From Actinomycetospora lutea (lineage in GTDB: Bacteria; Actinomycetota; Actinomycetes; Mycobacteriales; Pseudonocardiaceae): 64,000 bases of DNA. Positions 8,531-18,583 of this stretch are shown here, piece after piece. The stretch is taken from the NCBI RefSeq assembly GCF_028737205.1, contig NZ_JAQZAL010000006.1, forward strand, positions 124,001 through 188,000, written 5' to 3'. A model generated the notes under the pieces. It saw only the letters and a list, made by a program, of their open reading frames with translations. It did not search any database and had not been told where the DNA came from. Numbering within the stretch: the stretch's first letter is position 1; every line of letters starts with the position of its first letter. The position numbers were made by a program, and so were the translations under genes.

Positions 8531-9167
8531 GTGCCACCTCCACGTCGCGAGGACCCGCGGGTCCGGCTCCACGCACGCCCCGTGCGGACCGCGACCGGCT
8601 CCGCACCGCGCCGTGCACCTGCAGATGGTCACGCTGCGTGCGCTTCTCGGCGCGCACCGCGACCACCGTGGTTGGACCCTATGGCGGTTGTGCACGACCC
8701 GACAAGTACATGCGACGTGCGCCATTCCTCGATGTATTCATCGGTGAGCGGTCGCCTACATGTCGGGGTGCTTGCCGAACCGGCTCCGATCCGTGATCAT
8801 TCCCCGCACGCGGAGTACACGGGAGTGTCGCCGGACGGTCGTCATCGGTGGATCTCCGGTCGTCACCGTAGGGTCGCCCGCACGTTGAACAGGGGGAGGG
8901 TCGCCACACCGGCCGGTCGGTCCGCCGACCGGCGCCGATTCGGCCGTGGAGGGCCCTCGGCCCCATCGAGGCGTGGCACGTCCTGCGCCCGTCGTACAAG
9001 GAGAGCGCATGGACCGGCACGCCGAGCGGCCAGCCGACCGCGGACGCGAACCGGCCGGACGTCGTACCGAATTCGCTCCGGGCGGCGGGTCAAGCTCGTC
9101 GGTCGGCGCGCCGATGGGGGAGAGTGCTCGCTCATCGGCTGCAGGGTCGCTGCAGAAAGGAGCTCCC
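8531..9167. other. Intergenic control region between divergent whiB3 and bldM-like genes
   Basis: 637 bases without a confident separate gene. It is less GC-rich than its flanks, especially near 8690-8830, and must hold divergent promoters. A possible upstream start for the bldM-like gene lies at 9009, with AAGGAG at 8998-9003. A short inverted repeat CGATG-TATT-CATCG lies near 8730-8745. No RNA gene was recognised. Confidence 0.5.
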
Positions 9168-9764
9168 GTGACCACGGTGCTGATCTGCGACGACCGTCGC
9201 AGCGTCCGTGAAGGCCTCACCAGGGTGATGTCCGCGGTCCCGGGTGTCCACCGCATCGACTGCGTCGCCCACGGCGACGAACTGCTCACCCGCTTCTCGC
9301 GGCAGACGGTCGACGTCGTCCTGGTCGGCACCCAGCGCGCCGTGCCCACCGGCGTGGAGGCCACCCGGCGGCTCGTCGCCGCGCACCCGCAGGCCAACGT
9401 CATCGTCTTCGGCGCCCCCGACGACTCGGGCAGCATCGCCGCCGCCATCGCCGGCGGGGCCCGCGGCTACCTGCGCTGGGACGCGTCCCGCCCCGAGCTC
9501 GTCGCCGCGCTCGCCCACACGCTGGCCAGCACCTCGGTGCCGGCGCCGCGCACCCCCGCCGACTCGGGTGTCCAGCTCACCGAGCGGGAGCTGCAGGTGC
9601 TGCGCGGGATGGCGCAGGGCAAGAGCAACGGCCAGATCGGCCGGGAGCTCTACCTGTCCGAGGACACGGTGAAGACCCACGCCCGGCGCCTGTTCCGCAA
9701 GCTCGGCGTCCGCGACCGTGCGCAGGCCGTGGCGCACGGCTTCCGACGGGGCCTGGTCTCCTGA
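9168..9764 (+). CDS. bldM: BldM-like atypical response regulator, LuxR-type DNA-binding
   Basis: A 198-residue regulator: receiver domain about 1-115 and LuxR helix-turn-helix about 135-190 (LTERELQVLRGMAQGKSNGQ, then LSEDTVKTHARRLFRKLGV). The HTH end and synteny (groEL1-whiD-bldM-sigD-guaB) match Streptomyces BldM, which controls development. The receiver keeps the acidic pair Asp8-Asp9, but the phosphoacceptor position is Gly54 (VVLVGTQR) and the conserved Lys is Trp104 (GYLRWDAS), so normal phosphorylation is unlikely. Two in-frame starts each have a strong ribosome site: GTG 9168 (AAAGGAG) and ATG 9009 (AAGGAG); the longer form adds 53 low-complexity residues. The short form is annotated because homologues start there. 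Confidence 0.85.
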   Translation: MTTVLICDDRRSVREGLTRVMSAVPGVHRIDCVAHGDELLTRFSRQTVDVVLVGTQRAVPTGVEATRRLVAAHPQANVIVFGAPDDSGSIAAAIAGGARGYLRWDASRPELVAALAHTLASTSVPAPRTPADSGVQLTERELQVLRGMAQGKSNGQIGRELYLSEDTVKTHARRLFRKLGVRDRAQAVAHGFRRGLVS

Positions 9765-10078
9765 CCGCCTCCCGGAACGACGGCCGTTCGGGCGGTTCGG
9801 TCGGCCCGCCCCACGGGGTCCACGCCGACGACGTCCCGACGCCGGTGATCGGTATCCCGCGGGCGGTCCACCGCGCCGCGGACCGGTGGCGTGCCCCGGA
9901 TCGGGCGAACGCCGCCCCGCGGCCCGCGCCGGACCCCGGGACCGCCCGCTACGCTGAGACGACCTTGACGGCGCCCGGCCCCCTCACCTCGGCCGGGGCG
10001 CCGGACCGTCCGGCGGTGGCCCCGACCCCGATGCACCCGGCGCCACCGCCCCGCGTAACACCGGGGCCACGTGGAGCG

Positions 10079-10657
10079 ATGACTGACGCAGGGAACGATC
10101 TCGAGGGCCTGGTGGCCGCCGCCAACGACGGCGACCGCTCGGCCCTCAACCGCGTTCTCGCGATCATCCGGCCGCTGGTCGTGCGGTACTGCCGCGCGCG
10201 CATCGGTCGGCAGGAACGGTCGTCGGTCTCCGCCGACGACGTGGCCCAGGAGGTGTGCTTGGCCGTGCTCACCGCGCTGCCGGGATACCGCGACCAGGGC
10301 CGTCCGTTCCTCGCCTTCGTCTACGGCATCGCGGCCCACAAGGTCGTCGACGCGCACCGGTCGGTCGCGCGCAGCCGGTCCGAACCCGTGGACGAGCTCC
10401 CCGAGGAGCTCGATCACCGGGACGGGCCCGAGCAGCGGGCACTCAACGGAGCGCTGTCCGTCCAGATGGGTCAGCTCCTCGACACGCTGCCGCCCAAACA
10501 GAGGGAAATCCTCGTGCTGCGTGTCGTCGTTGGACTGTCGGCGGAGGAAACCGCGGAAGCGGTCGAGTCCACCCCCGGGGCGGTACGGGTGGCCCAGCAC
10601 CGGGCGTTGTCAAAGTTGCGGACCGCGGTGTCCGCGATCTCGGAAGAGGTGAGTTGA
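10079..10657 (+). CDS. sigD: RNA polymerase sigma factor, SigD-like ECF type
   Basis: A 192-residue sigma-70 family factor with regions 2 and 4 only. Region 2 spans about 30-105, including ADDVAQEVCLAVLTALPGY (core binding) and FLAFVYGIAAHKVVDAHR (-10 recognition). Region 4 spans about 135-185 with LPPKQREILVLRVVVGLS and the TPGAVRVAQHRALSKLR recognition helix. The ATG at 10079 has GTGGAG upstream; longer in-frame starts give non-conserved Pro/Arg-rich sequence. The next gene begins directly after the stop and looks like its membrane anti-sigma factor. Synteny matches mycobacterial sigD. Confidence 0.9.
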   Translation: MTDAGNDLEGLVAAANDGDRSALNRVLAIIRPLVVRYCRARIGRQERSSVSADDVAQEVCLAVLTALPGYRDQGRPFLAFVYGIAAHKVVDAHRSVARSRSEPVDELPEELDHRDGPEQRALNGALSVQMGQLLDTLPPKQREILVLRVVVGLSAEETAEAVESTPGAVRVAQHRALSKLRTAVSAISEEVS

Positions 10658-11536
10658 GTGGGCGGCCACAGGGCGTCGGGCGGGTCCGAGGGTGACCTCG
10701 TCGACGGCCCCGTCGACCTCGCGGCGGTCCGGGCGGACGACGCCCTGATCGACGCGCTCGCCGGCGGTGCCGGCGGTGCGGGTGACACCGGCGCGTACGG
10801 CTTCGGCGGCGGCACCGATGACGACCGGCTCGCGGCGATCCTCGCGGCGTGGCGGGCCGACATCGAGGCCGATCCGATGCCCGAGCTCGTGACGCTGGAC
10901 GAGGCGGCCGAGGCCGTGACCGCGGGCCACGAGAGCCGCGACCGGCTGCGCTCGCGCGGGCGTCGGCGGATGCCGTTCGCCATCGCCGCGGTCGCCGCCG
11001 CGGTCGCGTGCGCGGGCCTCACGGTCGCCGTCCACGGCGCCATGCCCGGCGACACCCTCTGGGGCGTCTCCAAGGTCTTCTTCTCCGAGCGCGCGGCCGG
11101 CGTCGAGCGCGTCGAGGAGGTCCGCAACCGGATCGAGGCCGCCAACGGCGCCCTCGCCCGGGGCGACACCCAGGCCGCCCGCAACGAGCTGGCCCAGGCC
11201 AACGTCGCCATCCCGCAGGTCGCCCCCGAGCAGCGGGCGCCGCTGGTGGCCGAGCGCGACCGGGTGCAGACCTCCCTGTCGAGCGACCCGTCGCCCACCC
11301 GCGAGCCCACCGCCGGCTCCTCGCCGCGCTCGTCGGAGCCCACGTCGCCGCCGGCGCCGGAGGACACCGCCACGGTCAGCCCGGCCGAGCCCGCGGCCCC
11401 GCCGGCCGAGGACCCCGCGGGTCCGGAGCCGCAGACCGTCGACCCGAGCACGCGCGGTACCGAGGACCCGGCCGGGACCCCGACGCCGAGCGGGATGTCG
11501 TCGAGCTCGGGATCCACGTCGCCCACCACGGGCTGA
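10658..11536 (+). CDS. rsdA: RsdA-like anti-sigma-D factor, single-pass membrane protein
   Basis: A 292-residue protein. The N-terminal cytoplasmic part contains DLAAVRADDALIDALAGG, resembling the short sigma-binding segment of RsdA. One transmembrane helix (about 107-125, FAIAAVAAAVACAGLTVAV) follows a basic RSRGRRRMP stop. Outside lies a helical region (SERAAGVERVEEVRNRIEAA) and then a Pro/Ser/Thr-rich tail to the end. The GTG start sits immediately after the sigD stop with no gap, so the two are coupled. In mycobacteria RsdA holds SigD inactive until it is degraded; the same pairing is inferred. Confidence 0.83.
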   Translation: MGGHRASGGSEGDLVDGPVDLAAVRADDALIDALAGGAGGAGDTGAYGFGGGTDDDRLAAILAAWRADIEADPMPELVTLDEAAEAVTAGHESRDRLRSRGRRRMPFAIAAVAAAVACAGLTVAVHGAMPGDTLWGVSKVFFSERAAGVERVEEVRNRIEAANGALARGDTQAARNELAQANVAIPQVAPEQRAPLVAERDRVQTSLSSDPSPTREPTAGSSPRSSEPTSPPAPEDTATVSPAEPAAPPAEDPAGPEPQTVDPSTRGTEDPAGTPTPSGMSSSSGSTSPTTG

Positions 11537-11550
11537 CACCCGCCGAACGC

Positions 11551-11586
11551 CGACCGGCCCGGCCCCCTCGGGGGCCGGGCCGGTCG
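11551..11586. terminator. Bidirectional terminator between rsdA and DUF5319 gene
   Basis: A hairpin with about 16-17-base perfect arms (11551-11567 and 11570-11586) lies between two convergent genes ending at 11536 and 11602, so it can terminate both. Confidence 0.85.
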
Positions 11587-11595
11587 TCTGTGTGA

Positions 11596-13617
<2,022 letters not shown>

Positions 13618-13634
13618 CAGGAGAGGACCGCCGC

Positions 13635-14771
13635 GTGCGCGAGCAGGTCGAGATCGGGCGGAACCGCAGCGCCCAGCGCAGCTACGTCTTCGACGACCTC
13701 GACATCGTCCCGTCGCGGCGCACGCGGTCGTCGTCGGCGGTGTCCACGGCCTGGCAGCTCGACGCCTACCGCTTCGAGCTCCCGCTGCTGACCCACCCCA
13801 CCGACGCGGTCGTCAGCCCGGCCACGGCGGCGCGCGTCGGCGAGCTCGGCGGCCTGGGCGTGCTCAACGCCGAGGGGCTGTGGGCCCGCCACGCCGAGGC
13901 GGAGAAGGCGCTGGGCGAGGTGGTCACCCGCGCGGCCACCGACCCCGCCGAGGCCGTCGCGGAGCTGCAGCGCCTGCACGCCGCGCCCGTGCAGCCCGCG
14001 CTGCTCACCGAGGCGCTCGACCGCGTCCGCACCGCCGGCGCCACGGTGGCCGCGCGCGTCAGCCCGCAGCACGCCCGCGAGCTCACGCCCACGCTGCTGG
14101 CGGCCGGTGTCGAGGTGCTGGTCGTGCAGGGCACGATCATCTCGGCGGAGCACGTCCCGGGCGACCACGCCGAGACCGACGGCCCGCTCGACCTCGAGGA
14201 CTTCATCGAGGGGCTCGACATCCCCGTCGTCGCCGGCGGGGTGGGCGACTACCGCACCGCGATGCACCTCATGCGCACCGGCGCCGCCGGCGTCATCGTC
14301 GGCTACGGGCAGTCGGCGGCGACCACCACCGACGACGTGCTCGGCATCGGGGTCCCGATGGCGACGGCGCTCGTCGACGCGGCCGCCGCGCGCCGCGACT
14401 ACCTCGACGAGACCGGCGGGCGCTACGTCCACGTCATCGCCGACGGCGCGATGAGCACGTCCGGCGACATCGCCAAGGCCATCGCGTGCGGCGCCGACGC
14501 GGTGATGCTCGGCGAGCAGCTCGCCGCGGCCGAGGAGGCTCCCGGCGGCGGCTGGTACTGGACGCCGTCGGCGGCCCACCCCTCGCTGCCCCGCAGCGGC
14601 ATCACGCGCGTGCCCACCGTCGCCGCCGACCTCGCGACCGTGCTCACCGGCCCCGCCCGCTCCGGCGCGGGCACGATGAACCTCTTCGGGGCGCTGCGCC
14701 GCGCGATGGCCAAGACCGGCTACTCCGACCTCAAGGAGTTCCAGCGCGTCGGGCTCTCCGTACGCCGCTGA
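13635..14771 (+). CDS. guaB3: GuaB3 family IMP dehydrogenase-like protein
   Basis: A 378-residue barrel protein without CBS domains, always paired with guaB in actinobacteria. It starts at GTG with MREQVEIGRNRSAQRSYVFD and contains FDDLDIVPSRRTRSS and, near the end, MSTSGDIAKAIACGADAVMLGEQLA. It lacks the GSICTT catalytic-cysteine loop of GuaB, so it is not a standard IMPDH. Some GuaB3 proteins have been linked to GMP reductase or other purine roles; which applies here cannot be read from sequence. A GGAGAGG-like ribosome site precedes the start. Confidence 0.92.
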   Translation: MREQVEIGRNRSAQRSYVFDDLDIVPSRRTRSSSAVSTAWQLDAYRFELPLLTHPTDAVVSPATAARVGELGGLGVLNAEGLWARHAEAEKALGEVVTRAATDPAEAVAELQRLHAAPVQPALLTEALDRVRTAGATVAARVSPQHARELTPTLLAAGVEVLVVQGTIISAEHVPGDHAETDGPLDLEDFIEGLDIPVVAGGVGDYRTAMHLMRTGAAGVIVGYGQSAATTTDDVLGIGVPMATALVDAAAARRDYLDETGGRYVHVIADGAMSTSGDIAKAIACGADAVMLGEQLAAAEEAPGGGWYWTPSAAHPSLPRSGITRVPTVAADLATVLTGPARSGAGTMNLFGALRRAMAKTGYSDLKEFQRVGLSVRR

Positions 14772-14856
14772 CCAGGCCGGACACGCAGCGCTACCGCGCC
14801 GTCTCCCACGGAAGTGCTCCTGGACAGACCGCGAGGGGTGCGCTTCGTTCTGAATC

Positions 14857-17631
14857 ATGACGACGCGCCCCGACCCCGCGTGGTCGCGGCGCGCCGTGAC
14901 CGGCCCGGTCTTCGTCGGGCGCCGGGGTCCGCTCGCGGAGGTCGACCAGGCCTGGGAGGACGCGCGGGCCGGTCGCCCGGCCGTCGTGTGGGTCGAGGGC
15001 GAGGCCGGCGCGGGCAAGACCGCGTTCCTGGCGCGCGCCGCCGCCGGCCGGCGCGCGGCCGCCGTGCTCACCGCCACCGGCGACGCCGCCGAGTCCGCGC
15101 TCGCCCACGGCCTGCTCGACCAGGTGGTCGCGGGCCTGCCGCCCGGGCTCCTCGACCGCTTCCCGCTCCTGCGCCCCGACCGCGCGCCGCGGGCCGACCC
15201 GCTGGCCGTCGGCGCGGACCTCCTCGGGGCGCTGGGCGCGGTGCCCGACGACGACCCGGTGCTCGTCGTGCTCGACGACGTGCAGTGGGCCGACCCGGCG
15301 TCGGTGCGCGCGCTGGTGTTCGCGCTGCGCCGCCTGCGCCACGACCGGGTGCTCGTCCTCGCGGGCATCCGCCACCCCGCGGTCGGGCCGGGCGACGCGG
15401 ACGAGGGGGACCGGCCGGTCGCGCCACGGTGGTGGGAGCGGCTGCCCGCGACCGGGGACACGGTGCGCCGGGTCCGGCTCGAGGGCCTGGACCCCGGCGA
15501 GCTCTCCGAGCTGGCGGCGGCGCTGGGGCGTCCGCTGGGCTCGACGGGCGCCGCCGAGCGGCTCTGGCGCCACACCCGCGGGCACCCGCTGCACGCCCGG
15601 ACGCTGCTCGAGGAGCTGCCGCCCGAGGTCCTCGCCGGCACCGCCGACGTCCTGCCCGCCCCGCGCAGCCTGCCCTCGGTGCTGCTCGTGCGGCTGTCGC
15701 GGGCGGCGCCGGGCACCGAGGCGCTCGTCGTCGCGGCGGCCGTGCTGGGGGAGAGCGCCCCGCTCGCGCTCGCCGCCGCCGTCGCGGGCCTCGACGACCC
15801 CTCCGCCGCGCTCGACGAGGGCGTCGGGCTCGGGCTCGTCGAGGAGCTCCCGGGCGGGCCGCCGGTGCGGATCGGGTTCGTCCACCCCCTCGTGCGCGCC
15901 GCGGTCCGCGGGGACCTGCCCCCGGCGCGGCGCCGGGCCCTGCACGCCGCCGCTGCCGCGCGGCTGGCCGGGCGGGCCGCCCTCGACCACCGCATCGCGG
16001 CCGCCGCCGGGCCCGACCCCGCGCTCGCCTCCGAGATCGAGGAGCTGGTCGCGGCGCCGGGCGCCCTCGCCGGCGCGGAGGCCGCCGATCTGCTGCGCGC
16101 GGCCTCGGAGCTGAGCACCGCGCCCGACGACCGCGAGCGCCGGCTGCTGGCGGCGACGTCACGCCTCATCGGCGACGGCGAGATCGGGCGCGCCGTGGCG
16201 CTGGCCGACGCGGTGGAGGGCTGCCGGCCGGGGCCCTGGCGCTCGGCGGTGCTGGGCCAGCTCGCCCTGTTCACGGGGCGGTTCGGCGTGGCACGGGAGT
16301 GGTTCGAGGCGGCGCTGGCGACCGAGCCGAGCGCCCCCGGCGAGGAGCGCCCCGGTGACCGGGCCCGGGCGGGCGCCGCCGCACACCTCGCGATCCTGCA
16401 CCTGCTGCACGGCGACCCGGAGCGCGCCGTGGCCACCGCCGGCGTCGCGCTGTCCCAGGGTGCCCGCGGCGCCGACGTGCGCCTGCCGGGCGGGCTCGCG
16501 CTCGTCCTCGGGCTCGCCGCCCTGGGCCGCGGCGCCGACGCCCGCGCCGTCCTCGACCGCGCCTCGGCCGGCGACGGGCGCCCGCCCCTGGTCGACGCCG
16601 TCATCGTGCGCGGGGTGCTCGCCGCGCTCGCCGGCGACGACCCGGCGGCCGCGGTCGATCTCGACGAGGCGGTGCAGCGGGCGCGGGCGGGCGAGCCGGT
16701 GCGCGGCCTGGCGCTGGCGCTGGCGTTCCGGCCCGCGGTCGCCGACCGCACCGGCGCGCCCGACGGCGTCGTCGAGGGCTTCGAGCTGGCCGTCACCCTC
16801 GCCCGCGACGGCGGCACCGCCCTGCCCGGTGCGTTCGCCCACGCCTTCGCCGCCGAGGCCCTGGCCGTGCGGGGTCGCACCGACGAGGCCCGCGCGCACC
16901 TCGCGGCCGCCGCGGCGTCGGGGCCGCGCTGGTGGGGCATCGACGTCTGCGCGGCCATCGCCGCGGCGCGCCTCGCCGAGGTGTCCGACGACCCGGCCGG
17001 CGTCCTCGAGGCCCTCGCGCCGACCCGCGACCCCGGGGTGCGCGCCCTGGCCGACGGGCTGGGGATGCTCGCGCCGCGGGTCCTCGAGATCGAGGCGCTC
17101 CTGGCCCTGGGGCGCACCGACGAGGCGGACGCGGCGCTCGCGGGGCTGGAGCAGCGCGCGGCGGGACGGCACCGGGTCGACGCCGCCCGCCTGCGACTGT
17201 GCCGGGACGGCGGGCGCCCGCGGTCGGTGGCCGAGCTCGGCGTGGACGGGGTCGCGGCGCCGCACGCGCTCGCCCGGCTCGAGACCGAGATCGGGCGCCG
17301 GCTGCTCGCGGGCGGCGAGCGCCGCGCCGGCGTCGACCTGCTCCGCGGCGCTCGCGACACCCTCGCCCGGCTCGGCGCGGCGCCGTGGCGGGCGCGCTGC
17401 GAGTCCCTCCTGCACGGGGCCGGGCTGACCCCGGCGGCCACGGACGAGGCGCTCGGTCTCACCCCGCACGAGAAGGCCGTCGTCGCCCTCGTCGCCCGCG
17501 GCCTGACCAACCGCGAGATCGGCCAGGACCTCTACATCACCCCGCGCACCGTCGCCTACCACCTGTCCAACGTCTACGCGAAGCTCGGCATCGCCTCCCG
17601 GCGCGAGCTGGTGCGCCTGCGCCACCACTGA
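14857..17631 (+). CDS. Large ATP-binding LuxR-family (LAL) transcriptional regulator
   Basis: A 924-residue regulator. The N-terminal AAA/STAND ATPase carries Walker A at residues 48-55 (GEAGAGKT) and a Walker B-like LVVLDDVQWADP at about 135-146. The middle (about 390-850) is Ala/Leu-rich helical-repeat sequence of the kind that binds inducer. The C-terminal LuxR helix-turn-helix (about 867-921) reads LTPHEKAVVALVARGLTNRE then ITPRTVAYHLSNVYAKLGI. It is transcribed in the same direction as, and just before, the 53-residue protein, membrane protein and CYP102 genes, so it is the natural candidate to control them. The ligand is unknown. Confidence 0.92.
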   Translation: MTTRPDPAWSRRAVTGPVFVGRRGPLAEVDQAWEDARAGRPAVVWVEGEAGAGKTAFLARAAAGRRAAAVLTATGDAAESALAHGLLDQVVAGLPPGLLDRFPLLRPDRAPRADPLAVGADLLGALGAVPDDDPVLVVLDDVQWADPASVRALVFALRRLRHDRVLVLAGIRHPAVGPGDADEGDRPVAPRWWERLPATGDTVRRVRLEGLDPGELSELAAALGRPLGSTGAAERLWRHTRGHPLHARTLLEELPPEVLAGTADVLPAPRSLPSVLLVRLSRAAPGTEALVVAAAVLGESAPLALAAAVAGLDDPSAALDEGVGLGLVEELPGGPPVRIGFVHPLVRAAVRGDLPPARRRALHAAAAARLAGRAALDHRIAAAAGPDPALASEIEELVAAPGALAGAEAADLLRAASELSTAPDDRERRLLAATSRLIGDGEIGRAVALADAVEGCRPGPWRSAVLGQLALFTGRFGVAREWFEAALATEPSAPGEERPGDRARAGAAAHLAILHLLHGDPERAVATAGVALSQGARGADVRLPGGLALVLGLAALGRGADARAVLDRASAGDGRPPLVDAVIVRGVLAALAGDDPAAAVDLDEAVQRARAGEPVRGLALALAFRPAVADRTGAPDGVVEGFELAVTLARDGGTALPGAFAHAFAAEALAVRGRTDEARAHLAAAAASGPRWWGIDVCAAIAAARLAEVSDDPAGVLEALAPTRDPGVRALADGLGMLAPRVLEIEALLALGRTDEADAALAGLEQRAAGRHRVDAARLRLCRDGGRPRSVAELGVDGVAAPHALARLETEIGRRLLAGGERRAGVDLLRGARDTLARLGAAPWRARCESLLHGAGLTPAATDEALGLTPHEKAVVALVARGLTNREIGQDLYITPRTVAYHLSNVYAKLGIASRRELVRLRHH

Positions 17632-17714
17632 CTGGAAACCGGACTGGAAGGTCCGGACGGGGTGCACGACCCCTCCGGCGGCGCACGCTCGACCGCGTCG
17701 AGGAGGAGGTCCCC

Positions 17715-17876
17715 ATGCACCTGTCGGTCGATCTCCTCCGCACGTCCGACGGGCGTCTGGAGGGCACCGTGATCACCGAGACCGGCCGTGAGCAGGCGTT
17801 CTCCGGCACGCTCGACCTGCTGCGGATCCTGGAGGATCTGCAGCCCGAGCCGTCCGAGGAGCGGTGGTCGCGGTGA
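17715..17876 (+). CDS. Small acidic hypothetical protein (53 aa)
   Basis: A 53-residue protein starting MHLSVDLLRTSDGRLEGTV with AGGAGGAGG just upstream. It contains a likely beta hairpin (LEGTVITETGREQAFSGT) and a short amphipathic helix (LDLLRILEDL). Its stop overlaps the GTG of the membrane protein gene by 4 bases, which supports it being real and co-expressed. I do not recognise a family. Confidence 0.7.
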   Translation: MHLSVDLLRTSDGRLEGTVITETGREQAFSGTLDLLRILEDLQPEPSEERWSR

Positions 17877-18583
17877 GGCCCGCGACCCCGCGGCTGGCCG
17901 CGGTGCTGGGCATCGTCTTCGCCGCCCTGTTCGTCGCGGCGCTGGTGAGCGTCAACGGCATCCCGCACCTGAACGCGCCCGTCGGCGACTACGCCGCCTT
18001 CTACGACGGGGCCGGCGACACCCTCGTCACCGCGGTCGCGATCTACCTCGTGCCGCTGGCCGGGATCGCGTTCCTCTGGTTCGCCGTCGCGATGCGCTCG
18101 GTGATCGACGCGCTCGAGACGAAGCCCTCGGCGATGGCCGACGGGCTCAACCTGCTCTCCGGGGTCCTGTTCGTGGGGCTGCTGTTCGCCGGCACCGCCG
18201 CGATGGCCACGCCGGTGCTGCTGACCACGATCGGCGGCGGCGCGCCGCTCGACCCCGAGATCGCGCGGGGGCTCTCCGCGCTCGGCTACGGCCTGGTCTT
18301 CCTGTTCTCGGTCCGCGGGGCGGGCATGTTCGCGCTGACCACGACGACGCTGCTGCGCGGTGCGGGCGTCATGCCCCGGGGCGCCGCGGTCGTCGCGTAC
18401 CTGCTCGCGACCTGGCTGCTGCTGACCGCCACCGACCACCCCGCGAGCCTGCTCGTCCTGCCCGCCTGGGTGCTGCTCGTCGCCGTCGTCCTGCTGCGCC
18501 ACGACCGCCACGTCCGTCGGGGAGCCCCGGCACCGTCGCCCGACCCGACCCCCGCCGTCCTGAGCCCGAGGAGCGAGTCATGA
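17873..18583 (+). CDS. Multi-pass membrane protein preceding CYP102
   Basis: A 236-residue integral membrane protein with about six hydrophobic segments, for example AVLGIVFAALFVAALVSV, AIYLVPLAGIAFLWFAVA, LLSGVLFVGLLFAGTAAM and LLVLPAWVLLVAVVLL. The C-terminus is a short Pro-rich cytoplasmic tail. The GTG at 17873 is chosen for its 4-base overlap with the previous stop; an in-frame GTG at 17864 adds three residues. The stop overlaps the CYP102 ATG by 4 bases. No catalytic motif is seen. It could anchor, feed or export for the P450, but that is only context. Confidence 0.82.
   Translation: MRPATPRLAAVLGIVFAALFVAALVSVNGIPHLNAPVGDYAAFYDGAGDTLVTAVAIYLVPLAGIAFLWFAVAMRSVIDALETKPSAMADGLNLLSGVLFVGLLFAGTAAMATPVLLTTIGGGAPLDPEIARGLSALGYGLVFLFSVRGAGMFALTTTTLLRGAGVMPRGAAVVAYLLATWLLLTATDHPASLLVLPAWVLLVAVVLLRHDRHVRRGAPAPSPDPTPAVLSPRSES

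Noticed and set aside
13635-14771. GuaB3 as a second true IMP dehydrogenase
   Set aside because: It lacks the catalytic-cysteine loop and CBS domains of GuaB, so the cautious family name is used.
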